A DNA stretch of 64,000 bases from Planctomycetota bacterium (GTDB lineage Bacteria > Planctomycetota > Planctomycetia > Pirellulales > UBA1268), in contig JAGWVR010000004.1 in assembly GCA_018970785.1 (NCBI GenBank), positions 1 through 64,000 of the forward strand, in the 5' to 3' direction. Of this stretch, positions 34,781 to 43,069 are shown one piece after another. The notes beneath the pieces were generated by a model that did not search any database, was not told the origin of the DNA, and worked only from the letters and a program-made list of their open reading frames with translations. Each line of letters opens with the position of its first letter. Within the stretch, counting starts at the first letter, position 1. The position numbers were made by a program, and so were the translations under genes.

Positions 34781-35961
34781 CTGTCCGTGGACGAAGGCAT
34801 CCATGGGCTTGGCTCGCTCGGGCGACCGCAGTCAACGCCGCGGGGTTTCCGGGGCGCCGGCGGCCGCATCCAGCGGGCGATCACCGTGTCCGCGGATGGC
34901 CAGACAGCGACGCTGGACATCCGCCGCCGGGCCGTAGCCGTGCCCTCCTGCGGGCGTTCGCTCTGCTGGTCGTCCTGCCACCGGGCCTTGCCGCCGCCCA
35001 GCCGGCCGCCTCCGCGATCGACGGCGCGACTCCCGATACCCAGGTGTCCGTCGACGCCCGGTCGCGGCAGGCTGCCTGGACCGAGGGGGTCCGCCGCGCT
35101 GCCGAAGCGCTGGCCTGGTCCGATGAACGGATCGCCCATGAATGGCGAATCCAGCGCCGCCCCGGGACCGACGATTGCCGCCTTCTCGATCCCCGCGACC
35201 GGGTCGTCATCGCCGGCCCGCGGGCGGCGTGCGACGAGCGGTTCGCCGACCTCGTCGCCACCGGCCTGATCCCACCGCACACCGGCCCGACGGTGATCGT
35301 TCTCCATGGCCTCGGCGAGGGGCGTTCGAGCATGACCCCCCTCGTCGAGCACCTCCGCCGCCACGTGACCGACACCGTCGTGACCTTCGGCTACGCCAGC
35401 CCGCGTGCCGGTTTGGCCGACCATGGTGCGGCGCTGGCCAGTGTCGTCGCGGCCCTTCCGGCGGGCGAGGGCGTGAGTTTCGTCGCCCACAGTCTGGGAA
35501 ACCTCGTCGTCCGCCGCTGGATGCACTCGGCGCCGCCGGCCGAACTTGCCCGCGTCCGGCGGATCGTGATGCTCGGGGCTCCCAACCAGGGGTCGGAACT
35601 GGCGCGGCTGGCATCGCGCGTCTGGGGACTTCCCGCACTCGCCGAAGGTGCCGCTAGGGAACTGGTCGTCGACTGGGAACGGATCGCTCCCGAGCTCGCC
35701 GTCCCGACCTGCCCGTTCGGGATCGTGGCCGGTGGCCGCGGCGACGAGTCGGGATTCAGCGCCCTGCTCGAGGGAGACGACGATGCCGTGGTCCGCGTCG
35801 CCGAGACACGGCTCGAAGGTGCCGACGACTTCCTCCTCGTGCCCGTGCACCACGCCCTGATGATGCGCCATCCGACCGTCCAGCGGGCGACGGTGTCGTT
35901 CCTCACGACCGGCCGCTTCGAGGCGACGGATGGGACGGCCCCGGAGCCGGTGTCGCGATGA
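34762..35961 (+). CDS. Secreted alpha/beta hydrolase (lipase-like)
   Basis: An open frame of 399 codons from a GTG at 34762, overlapping the end of manC. The body is an alpha/beta hydrolase: oxyanion-hole block VIVLHGLGEGRSSM, nucleophile elbow FVAHSLGNL (Ser244 from the GTG), LGAPNQGSELA, and a C-terminal His in VPVHHALMMRHP. A signal-peptide-like stretch, ALLRAFALLVVLPPGLAAAQ, begins only about 60 residues in. The first ~60 codons are the 127-bp repeat and flank. No ATG, GTG or TTG lies close before the signal peptide, so the true start is unresolved (a CTG near 34948 is possible). The substrate, perhaps a lipid ester, is inferred. Confidence 0.75.
   Translation: MARLPLTVRGRRHPWAWLARATAVNAAGFPGRRRPHPAGDHRVRGWPDSDAGHPPPGRSRALLRAFALLVVLPPGLAAAQPAASAIDGATPDTQVSVDARSRQAAWTEGVRRAAEALAWSDERIAHEWRIQRRPGTDDCRLLDPRDRVVIAGPRAACDERFADLVATGLIPPHTGPTVIVLHGLGEGRSSMTPLVEHLRRHVTDTVVTFGYASPRAGLADHGAALASVVAALPAGEGVSFVAHSLGNLVVRRWMHSAPPAELARVRRIVMLGAPNQGSELARLASRVWGLPALAEGAARELVVDWERIAPELAVPTCPFGIVAGGRGDESGFSALLEGDDDAVVRVAETRLEGADDFLLVPVHHALMMRHPTVQRATVSFLTTGRFEATDGTAPEPVSR
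34777..34903 (+). repeat. 127-bp interspersed repeat, copy A
   Basis: Aligned without gaps to 49958-50084, 97 of 127 bases agree (76 percent by hand count). The left end CTGTCCGTGGAC is well kept; the right end is decayed. It covers the manC stop and then the upstream part of the hydrolase reading frame. It resembles a miniature non-autonomous element; no transposase is nearby. Confidence 0.7.
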
Positions 35962-36437
35962 CCGCAGGAGGGGATCGCCTGCCGAGCGCCGGGCGTCTGG
36001 CAGGGATCGACTATGGCCAGCGCCGCGTGGGGATCGCGGTCTGCGATGCCGCCCGGATCATCGCCAGCCCCCACGAGGTCCACGAAGCAGGCGCGGATGC
36101 CGCCGCCGAAGCCGACTACTACCGCCACCTCGCCCGTGAGGAGGACCTCGTGGGGTTCGTGGTCGGCTTGCCGATCCACGCCGACGGCAATGCCAGCAGG
36201 ATGTCGGTGGCGGCGGAGCGGTTCGCCACCTGGCTGCGGACGACGACCGGCCTGCCGGTGGCGTTCCAGGACGAGCGCTATACCTCGCGCGAGGCGGCAG
36301 GCCTGCTGGCACGCTCGGGCCTCACCCGGGGGCGGCGCCGTGAACGGAGCGACGCGATCGCCGCGCAGATCATCCTCACCGCGTGGCTGGAGTCGGGCCG
36401 CGACGCCTCCGCGGCTCCCGGAGCACTCGACGGATGA
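35958..36437 (+). CDS. ruvX: RuvX/YqgF-type putative Holliday-junction resolvase
   Basis: A 159-residue RNase H-fold nuclease. The conserved acidic sites are in LAGIDYGQRRVGIAVCD, FVVGLPIHADGN and FQDERYTS, with a late Asp in RRRERSDAIAAQIIL. The family acts in 16S rRNA 5'-end maturation or on Holliday junctions. Its ATG overlaps the hydrolase stop and its stop overlaps the next start by 4 bp each. Confidence 0.92.
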   Translation: MTAGGDRLPSAGRLAGIDYGQRRVGIAVCDAARIIASPHEVHEAGADAAAEADYYRHLAREEDLVGFVVGLPIHADGNASRMSVAAERFATWLRTTTGLPVAFQDERYTSREAAGLLARSGLTRGRRRERSDAIAAQIILTAWLESGRDASAAPGALDG

Positions 36438-37294
36438 ACGCTTCGACCCCGAAGGCCGGGCGCCGCCGAGTCGTCGTCGGCCACGGCTATCTCGGATCAC
36501 GCGTCGCCCGGGAATGGCTCGCCCGTGGTGATCGGGTCTGGGCCACCACGCGCTCCCCGGCTCGGGCGGCGGCCATGGCGGCAGACGGGATCGTACCGCT
36601 GCTCATCGACCTCACCGGCCCGTTTCCGCTCGCCCGGCTGCCCGAAGCCGACACCGTCGTGTGGGCCGTCAGTCCCGATCCCGCCACCGGGCACCATGCC
36701 CTCCATGTCACCGGCCTCGGCGAACTGCTCGACGCCCTGCCCGGCGCCCCCCGGGTCGTGTTCGTCAGCTCGACCGGCGTCTACGGCGAAGCTGACGGCT
36801 CGGTCGTGAACGAAGACACGCCGGCACGGCCCGACCGGCCGGCCGGGCTGGCGCTGCTCGAGGCGGAGGCGTGCGTCACCTCCCGCTGCCCCGGTCGGGC
36901 GGTGACGCTGCGGCTGGCGGGCTTGTATGGACCAGGCAGGCTCCCGCGCCTCGCCGACATCCGTGCCGGTCGGCCGCTCACCGGCCCTCCCGACACCTGG
37001 CTCAACCTGATCCACGTCGCCGACGCCGCCGCGATCGTGACGCTCGTCGCCGACCATCCCGCTCCCGGACCCTTGTACGTGGTCAGCGACGGCCATCCCG
37101 TGCGGCGTGGCGAGTGGTATGCGGAACTGGCCCGCACGATCACCGCTCCGGAGCCTGCCTGGGAGCCGACGGCTCGCCGCGTCCGCGGCGGCGACAAGCG
37201 CGTCGATCCGAGCCGCTTGCTCCGCGAAATCGCGCCGCTGCTTCGCTATCCCGACCCGTTTGCCGGGCTGCGGGACTGCCTCACGGATCCCTGA
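36434..37294 (+). CDS. NAD(P)-dependent epimerase/dehydratase-like protein
   Basis: A 286-residue protein of the extended SDR fold, similar to YeeZ-type proteins. The Rossmann motif is VVVGHGYLGSRVAREW. VVFVSSTGVYGEADG supplies the Ser/Tyr region, but the expected YxxxK lysine is not clear because no Tyr-x3-Lys follows. LRLAGLYGPGR and NLIHVADAAAIV are typical later blocks. Catalysis is therefore doubtful and the substrate unknown. It is translationally coupled to ruvX and is the last gene of the plus-strand run, convergent with prc. Confidence 0.85.
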   Translation: MNASTPKAGRRRVVVGHGYLGSRVAREWLARGDRVWATTRSPARAAAMAADGIVPLLIDLTGPFPLARLPEADTVVWAVSPDPATGHHALHVTGLGELLDALPGAPRVVFVSSTGVYGEADGSVVNEDTPARPDRPAGLALLEAEACVTSRCPGRAVTLRLAGLYGPGRLPRLADIRAGRPLTGPPDTWLNLIHVADAAAIVTLVADHPAPGPLYVVSDGHPVRRGEWYAELARTITAPEPAWEPTARRVRGGDKRVDPSRLLREIAPLLRYPDPFAGLRDCLTDP

Positions 37295-37312
37295 TCTCCC
37301 GGCTCCCGGGGC

Positions 37313-39451
37313 TCACTGCAGGGCCGGCGCCGGGATGGGATCCTGTTTGCCGAGATCGAGTTGAGCGAGGCTCGCGACTCCGCCGGCGAGGGCCTGCAGG
37401 TAATCGACGGTGACCGCCATCGCCTCGTCGAAATAGAAGTCCTTCTTGACGACCGGACGCCCCGCACCGGGCGCCTCTTCGGCGGCCTTTTCCTCGACCT
37501 CCGCGGCCTTCCCCTCGTTCCATTGCCGCTCGAACTCGGTCTCGACCAGCGAGATCGTCTTCTCGCTCTTCCGCTTCGAGTACCGGGCGATGTCGTCGGC
37601 GACCTTGCGGAAGTCGGCGCTGGCCGCGACGCGGGCCGACGACCGCTCGCGCAGCTTCCGGACGATGTCCTCCGTCACCCGGCCGCTGTCGGCGAACTCG
37701 GCCGGTTTGACCTTGTCGACGGTGATCGCGTAGTCGAGATCGGATTCACCGACCGGCAGATGATTGCTGATGCTGGGCAATTCGATGTCGCTCTTCACGC
37801 CCTCGAGCTGGGTGCTCACCCCGCCCGGCCGGTAGAACTGCTGCTGGGTGATCTTGATCGCGCCCAGCGACGGGGCGTTGGGCATCCGTTGGAACAATTC
37901 GCGGCCGATGTCGAGAAGCCCCTGGACGGTCCCCTTGCCATGGGTCGACTCGTCACCGATGACGAGCCCCCGGTGATAGTCCTGGATGGCACCGGCGACG
38001 ATCTCGCTGGCGCTGGCGCTGAACTTGCTGGCGAGCACCACGAGCGGCCCGTCCCAGACGATGCCGGGATCGGGATCCTCGTACTGCTGGACGACCTTGT
38101 TGGCATCCTTGATCTGCACGACCGTGCCGGTGTTGATGAACAGCCCGGTGAGCGAGATCGCCTCGGGAAGCGACCCGCCGCCGTTGTTGCGCAGGTCGAG
38201 GACGATGCAGTCCACCCCTTGGCGCCGGAAGTCCTCGATCAGCCGCTTGCAATCCCGCGTGCTGCTCTTGTACTCCGGCTGCCCTTGCCGGGCGCTGGCC
38301 ATGTCCATGTAGAAACTCGGCAGATTGATGAACCCGATCCGGAACGGCATCCCGTCGGGCTTCCGGCCGGCCTCGATCAATTCGCCGCGGGCTTCGCTGT
38401 CGGTGAGCTCGATCTTCGACCGCGTGATGTCGTAGATCTTCGGTGCCGTCTGTCCGACGGGGATCACCTTGAGCCGCACGATCGTCCCGCGCTTGCCGCG
38501 GATCAGCTTGACGACCTCGTTGATGTTGAGATCGACGACGTCGACGATCTCACCGTCCGGCCCCTGCCCCACGCCGACCACCCGGTCCTTTTTCTGCAGA
38601 CGGCCGTCCCGGTCTGCCGCCCCGCCCGAGACCAGTTCGGCCACCGTCGTGAATCCGTCCTCGTTCCGCAGCTGGGCACCGATGCCGTCGAGTTGGAGCC
38701 GCATCGTGATCTCGAAGTTTTCCAGTGTCGACGGCGACATGTAGGTGGTGTGCGGGTCGAGGCTGCTGGTCAACGCCGTCAGGTAGGTCTCGAGCAGCTC
38801 GTCGGAGGTCATCTGGTGCATCCGCTTCGAAAAGCTCCGGTACCGCCTGTGGAGCTTTTCCTTGGCCTCGTCGGGCGGGGTCTTCTCCATCGTCTGCACC
38901 AGCAGGTCGTACTTGATCCGCTTGCGCCACTGGCCCTCGGCCTCGGTCTCGTTCCTCGCCCACGACGTCGCATCGCGGTCGATCGTCATCGTCTCGGCGA
39001 CGGTGAAGTCGTGCGGTTCGTCGATCAGGCGCTCGATCATCGGCAGCCGCGCATCGACACGTTCGAGGAACCGCTTGAAGACGTCGTAGGCGAACGAGAC
39101 GTCGCCCTTCTTGACGAGGTCATCGAGGCTGTCGCGCTTCTGCGAGAGGGCGTCGATGTCGCTCTGGAGGAAGTAGATCTTCATCGGGTCGAGCGCTTCG
39201 AGGAACGTCGTGAACCAGCGCCGGGCGATCTCGTCGTCAATCCCACGGCGGGTGAAATGCTGGCGCTCGAGCAGATTGCGGACGGCAAGCGTGATCTGCC
39301 GGTCGTTCGGCCCCGGCTTCTGGGCGGCGACGGGGCGGGCGGCCTCCTGCGCTGCTGCCGAGGCGGCGACGAGAAGCACCATGACCAAGCCGGCGGTCGT
39401 GCCGCGGCCCCGTCCACTCACGTGCCTGCCCGTCGCGACGAACGTCTTCAC
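37313..39451 (-). CDS. prc: Tail-specific protease Prc (S41 family)
   Basis: A 712-residue periplasmic protease that degrades proteins by C-terminal recognition. A signal peptide ends near ASAAAQ. DPMKIYFLQSDID and DPHTTYMSP belong to the N-terminal Tsp domain, then a PDZ domain (~240-330). The catalytic Ser/Asp/Lys set lies in SKFSASASEIVAGAIQDY and STHGKGTVQG, with the 11 and 25 residue spacings of E. coli Prc. The C-terminal DUF3340-like part is present. The start is GTG at 39451, preceded by GGAGGAGGTC. Confidence 0.95.
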   Translation of the reverse strand: MKTFVATGRHVSGRGRGTTAGLVMVLLVAASAAAQEAARPVAAQKPGPNDRQITLAVRNLLERQHFTRRGIDDEIARRWFTTFLEALDPMKIYFLQSDIDALSQKRDSLDDLVKKGDVSFAYDVFKRFLERVDARLPMIERLIDEPHDFTVAETMTIDRDATSWARNETEAEGQWRKRIKYDLLVQTMEKTPPDEAKEKLHRRYRSFSKRMHQMTSDELLETYLTALTSSLDPHTTYMSPSTLENFEITMRLQLDGIGAQLRNEDGFTTVAELVSGGAADRDGRLQKKDRVVGVGQGPDGEIVDVVDLNINEVVKLIRGKRGTIVRLKVIPVGQTAPKIYDITRSKIELTDSEARGELIEAGRKPDGMPFRIGFINLPSFYMDMASARQGQPEYKSSTRDCKRLIEDFRRQGVDCIVLDLRNNGGGSLPEAISLTGLFINTGTVVQIKDANKVVQQYEDPDPGIVWDGPLVVLASKFSASASEIVAGAIQDYHRGLVIGDESTHGKGTVQGLLDIGRELFQRMPNAPSLGAIKITQQQFYRPGGVSTQLEGVKSDIELPSISNHLPVGESDLDYAITVDKVKPAEFADSGRVTEDIVRKLRERSSARVAASADFRKVADDIARYSKRKSEKTISLVETEFERQWNEGKAAEVEEKAAEEAPGAGRPVVKKDFYFDEAMAVTVDYLQALAGGVASLAQLDLGKQDPIPAPALQ

Positions 39452-39672
39452 GCGTGACCTCCTCCTCGGAACCGCTCCCGGCGGCGTCGCGCGGGATGCG
39501 GGATATCATTGTGCCAAGTCATGGCAGCCGTGACGAGGCGACCCTCGGCGACCGCGAAAAGCCTCCACTGCCGCGACGGGGCCCCACCGTTCCGCGGGGG
39601 AAAACGACACCGCGCCGCTCCCGCGAACCTCACGCGACCGACGTGTTCTTCCCGGCTTGCCATTTCTCCAGA

Positions 39673-40509
39673 CTACGCGGGGCGTGCCGGCATGTCGTCG
39701 ATCCGGTGCGGCCACACGGCGGCGATCCGGTCGGCGAGCGCTGCGGCGATCGCCGCGTCGGCACCGAGCCGCGCGGCGAGCAACCATTCGATCGCGGGAT
39801 GCGCTGCTCGGGCCGCGGCCACGGCGGCGGCGACGTCCCGCTCGACCGCACCGCTGAACAACAGATGCGGCCGGACGACGATCCGCCGCGGACCGGCCGC
39901 CACGGCATCGGCGAGAGCCTCGGCGACCGTCGGTCGCGCTGCCGCGACGAATCCGGTGAGCGTCCGCCACGCGTGCGGTCCGCCCGACTGCCGATCGACC
40001 GCCGCGATCAGCTCGGTGAGACGTGCTTCGGCGCCGCCATCGCTCGCCCCCCGCCCCACCACCACGTCCACGGTGTCGGCGACAGCGACGGCGGCGCGGC
40101 CGGCCACGGCCTCGGCGCGGCGCCGCGCCGCGAGAGCGACGATCGCCGGATGGATGCCGAGCACGTCCGCCTGGACGAGGCACGTCGCCGTCGCTGCCGC
40201 GGCCTCTGCGAGGGCGTCGGGGACGTCGTGGCGGGCATGGCCGGCTGCGAACAGCAGGAGTGGGGCGACGACGACGGTACTGCAGCCGCGGCCACGGAGC
40301 CGCTCGAGGCCGGTCGCGATCGTCGGTTCGAGGAGCTCGAGAAACGCACCTTCGACCGCGATCCCGTCGCACCGCACGGACAGCAGATGCGTGACGGCGG
40401 CGGTCTCCTCCGCGCCGATCGGGTCGCGGGTGCCGTGACCGACGACGAGAATGCCGCAGTCAGCCGCCGACTCGGCCGGCCTCGGAAAAAAACAGGTGTC
40501 GCCGTCCAT
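39673..40509 (-). CDS. cbiX: CbiX/SirB-type sirohydrochlorin chelatase-like protein
   Basis: A 278-residue two-lobed chelatase-like protein. Lobe one has ILVVGHGTRDPIGAEE and VVAPLLLFAAGHARHDVP, whose two His fit the metal-inserting site. Lobe two repeats the fold: VDVVVGRGASDGGAEARL and VRPHLLFSGAVERDV. Members insert Co2+ or Fe2+ into sirohydrochlorin. No other corrinoid or siroheme genes are near. The ATG at 40509 has a run of nine G (complement of 40511-40519) directly upstream as its only Shine-Dalgarno-like sequence, and codons 6-9 contain a run of seven T. Confidence 0.85.
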   Translation of the reverse strand: MDGDTCFFPRPAESAADCGILVVGHGTRDPIGAEETAAVTHLLSVRCDGIAVEGAFLELLEPTIATGLERLRGRGCSTVVVAPLLLFAAGHARHDVPDALAEAAAATATCLVQADVLGIHPAIVALAARRRAEAVAGRAAVAVADTVDVVVGRGASDGGAEARLTELIAAVDRQSGGPHAWRTLTGFVAAARPTVAEALADAVAAGPRRIVVRPHLLFSGAVERDVAAAVAAARAAHPAIEWLLAARLGADAAIAAALADRIAAVWPHRIDDMPARPA

Positions 40510-40601
40510 GCCCCCCCCCGTTGTCGACCGCGGTCTCCCGCCCCCACGACGGTGATCGTACGCCGTCTGCACCGGCGAGCGGATTCCGCGGAAGGCGGGG
40601 C

Positions 40602-40607
40602 TATAGT
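40602..40607 (+). promoter_or_regulatory. -10 box for the FHA regulator gene
   Basis: TATAGT (40602-40607) without a recognisable -35. Transcription from here makes the in-frame TTG at 40607 unusable and supports the GTG at 40670 as start, with a ~55 nt leader. Confidence 0.45.
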
Positions 40608-40669
40608 TGGTCGTAGGGTTGAGATTCGCGTCGTCAACCGTCCTACAAGCACCCACCGGGGGCTCGGTC

Positions 40670-41713
40670 GTGTCGCCGACTTCGTTCGCCGCAGCCGCGA
40701 CCGGCACCGATGCGGTTCTCGACCTGTTCGTCGGCGACCGGCCGGGGCCATCGTATCCGTTGTCCAGCGAGCGGCCGACCACGATCGGCCGCTCGAGCGA
40801 CGCCGACATCACGATCGCCGATCGGTTGGTGAGCCGGCTCCACGCCACCATCCGGCCCGATCCCTCGGGATGGGCGATCACCGACCTCGGGAGCCGCAAC
40901 GGCACGCGGCTCGACGGGGTGACGATCACCGAAGCGACGCTCCAGCCGGGAGCCGTCATCGGCATCGGCACCCATTCGCTGCTGTTCCGCCCCCCACGCC
41001 CGCGCCCGGCGCTGGCAACGCCGAACGGCTGGCGCGTGCGGTTCGTCACGCCGCTGGCCGAGCTCGTGGGCAGCGCCCTCGGCGAGCAAACCGGACCGGC
41101 CGAACAGATGACCCGGTTTCTCGCCGCCACCCGGCTGCTGGGCTGCCACGGTTCGGGCGACGTCGCCACGACCTTGGTGGAGCTCGTCGTCGCCAACTGT
41201 GCCGTGGCGGGCGCGGCCTGGTTGCCTGCCGCGGCCACCACGGAGTCGGTCGCCGCCGAGCCGGCGGGCGAGGTCCTCACCGGGCTGATCGAGGGGGCCC
41301 TGCGTCAGGCGATCATCTCCTGCGGAAGCGTCGTCTGCCTGACCCCCGAGCGCCCGACCGCTTCCGACGGCGAAGTCGGGGATCTGGTCTGCCTGCCGGT
41401 CGGACCGGGTCCCGACGGGCTGCTCGCCGTCCGGGCGACCGACTCGCCGCTCCGCAGTTCCGATCTCGACTTCCTCGCCGTGGTCGCGTCACTCGCCGGA
41501 GCGCGGCACGATACCGGTCCCACCGGGGCCGGGCCGGCCGACAAAGCGGCGTTCGTGGCCGCGTGCCCCGACCTGGGGATCACGGCCTGGGAACGGGTCC
41601 TGATCGGTGAAGCCCTCCGCCGCCACGGCGGCAATGTCGGTGCCGCCGCCCGTGCGCTCGGACTGAGCCGCGCGACTCTCTACAGACGGCTGGGAAGCGG
41701 GCCGCCGGGCTGA
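40670..41713 (+). CDS. FHA-GAF-Fis domain transcription regulator
   Basis: A 347-residue regulator. The FHA domain (~20-105) has TTIGRSSDADITIADRLVSR and DLGSRNGTRLDG, the phosphothreonine-binding signature. The middle (~130-280) is GAF-like. The C-terminus is a Fis-type helix-turn-helix, LRRHGGNVGAAARALGLSR. It resembles sigma-54 enhancer-binding proteins but the AAA+ domain is missing, so it should act without sigma-54 remodelling. The GTG at 40670 follows GGGGG and a -10 box at 40602. It is divergent from cbiX. A partner Ser/Thr kinase is expected elsewhere. Confidence 0.85.
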   Translation: MSPTSFAAAATGTDAVLDLFVGDRPGPSYPLSSERPTTIGRSSDADITIADRLVSRLHATIRPDPSGWAITDLGSRNGTRLDGVTITEATLQPGAVIGIGTHSLLFRPPRPRPALATPNGWRVRFVTPLAELVGSALGEQTGPAEQMTRFLAATRLLGCHGSGDVATTLVELVVANCAVAGAAWLPAAATTESVAAEPAGEVLTGLIEGALRQAIISCGSVVCLTPERPTASDGEVGDLVCLPVGPGPDGLLAVRATDSPLRSSDLDFLAVVASLAGARHDTGPTGAGPADKAAFVAACPDLGITAWERVLIGEALRRHGGNVGAAARALGLSRATLYRRLGSGPPG

Positions 41714-41728
41714 CGGACGGCCCCGGCG

Positions 41729-43069
41729 TCATCCCCCGGGAGTGGCCGCACGGGAGGGCATCGTCTGCAGCCGCGCGACGAGCAGCGCCACGCCCGTGAG
41801 CACGGCGACCGCGGCGGCGTACGGGAGGACGTGCGACGGGTGCAGGCCGAACAGGACCGACCCCAGGAACGGACCGATGATCCTCCCCAACGACGCGAAC
41901 GACTGGTTCACGCCGAGCACCTCCCCCTGCCGCGTCGCGTCTGCCTGCCGTGAGATCAGCGCCGATACGGAGGGGTTCACACAGGCGAACCCCGCCACCG
42001 CGATCGCGGCGGCGACGTAGAACAGCGCCATCAGCCACCGGTTCCCGGCCGCGGTGCCGTCGCGGTACACCCACCAGGCGATGAATCCGAGGAGGCCGAG
42101 CCCGATCACCAGCAGGCCGACACCGGCTGCCAGCATCCGCTGCTCGGGAAATCGCTTCGCCAGCGGCCGGTAGGCGCCCCCTGCCAGGAGGAGCATCAGA
42201 CCGATGAAGGCGAACACGAGGAAATTGCCGTTGTCGTCCATTCCGAAGGCCGCCTTCGTCAGTCGCGCCAGCGTTGCTTCGAAGTTGGCGAAGGCGACGA
42301 TCGAGAGAAAGTAGACGAGCACGAGGCTGCCGACGGCGGGCATCGACAGCACCGCCGTCATCCGCGACAGCCCGGTCCGCTGCCGCTCCACCGCGCCCCC
42401 TTCCGGGCGCGTCTCACGGAACACGAGCGCCGCGATCAGCAACGCCACGGCCGACAGCGCCGAGGCGATGGCTCCCACGCCCCACGGCTGCTGCTGGAAC
42501 AGCGCCAAACCGAAGTACGCGATCAGCGGCCCGAGCGTGAAGCCTCCCCCGAAAGCGATCCCGATCAGGGCCATGCCGCGGGCGCGATTGGCGGGCGTGG
42601 TGCAGTCGGCGATCACGGCGGCGGCGGTTCCGACGCTCGCCCCCGCGATCCCGGCCCCGACCCGCGACAGGAGCATCAGGCCGATGGCGAGGGCTGCCTG
42701 CTGCCGCGACGGCACCGGGTCGGCGGGGACCGTCACCGCGACCGCGTACAGGGCATAGAAAACGACCGATCCGGCGAGACTGAGGAGGAGCAGCGGACGG
42801 CGCCCGACCCGGTCCGACAACCGCCCCCACAGCGGGCTGAACAGGAACTGCATCAGGGAAAAGGTCGAGAACAGGATGCCGATCACCGCCCCGATGGCCG
42901 GATCCTTCAGTCCGAGCGCCCGCAGGTAGGGCTCGGCCTGCCGCGGCATCACCGGGAGCACGATCCCGAACCCGAGCAGGTCGATGAACACGGTGAGGAA
43001 CACCACCAACAGGGCGGCGCGGCTGGCGGCCGGCGCGGCTCGGTCGGTGCTGCTAGACTGCCCGGGCAT
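41729..43069 (-). CDS. MFS drug-type efflux transporter
   Basis: A 446-residue transporter with twelve hydrophobic segments. LFSPLWGRLSDRVGRRPLLL is the loop 2-3 signature and SRVGAGIAGASVGTAAAVIA lies in helix 5, as in tetracycline/multidrug members (TetA-like, DHA1). A drug or metabolite/H+ antiport role is family inference. The ATG at 43069 overlaps the divergent xseA ATG inside one CATG; an in-frame ATG at 43114 has the same relation to the other xseA start. Confidence 0.9.
   Translation of the reverse strand: MPGQSSSTDRAAPAASRAALLVVFLTVFIDLLGFGIVLPVMPRQAEPYLRALGLKDPAIGAVIGILFSTFSLMQFLFSPLWGRLSDRVGRRPLLLLSLAGSVVFYALYAVAVTVPADPVPSRQQAALAIGLMLLSRVGAGIAGASVGTAAAVIADCTTPANRARGMALIGIAFGGGFTLGPLIAYFGLALFQQQPWGVGAIASALSAVALLIAALVFRETRPEGGAVERQRTGLSRMTAVLSMPAVGSLVLVYFLSIVAFANFEATLARLTKAAFGMDDNGNFLVFAFIGLMLLLAGGAYRPLAKRFPEQRMLAAGVGLLVIGLGLLGFIAWWVYRDGTAAGNRWLMALFYVAAAIAVAGFACVNPSVSALISRQADATRQGEVLGVNQSFASLGRIIGPFLGSVLFGLHPSHVLPYAAAVAVLTGVALLVARLQTMPSRAATPGG

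Noticed and set aside
39673..40509. A cobalamin or siroheme gene cluster
   Set aside because: Only the CbiX-like chelatase is present. Neighbours are a protease and a regulator.
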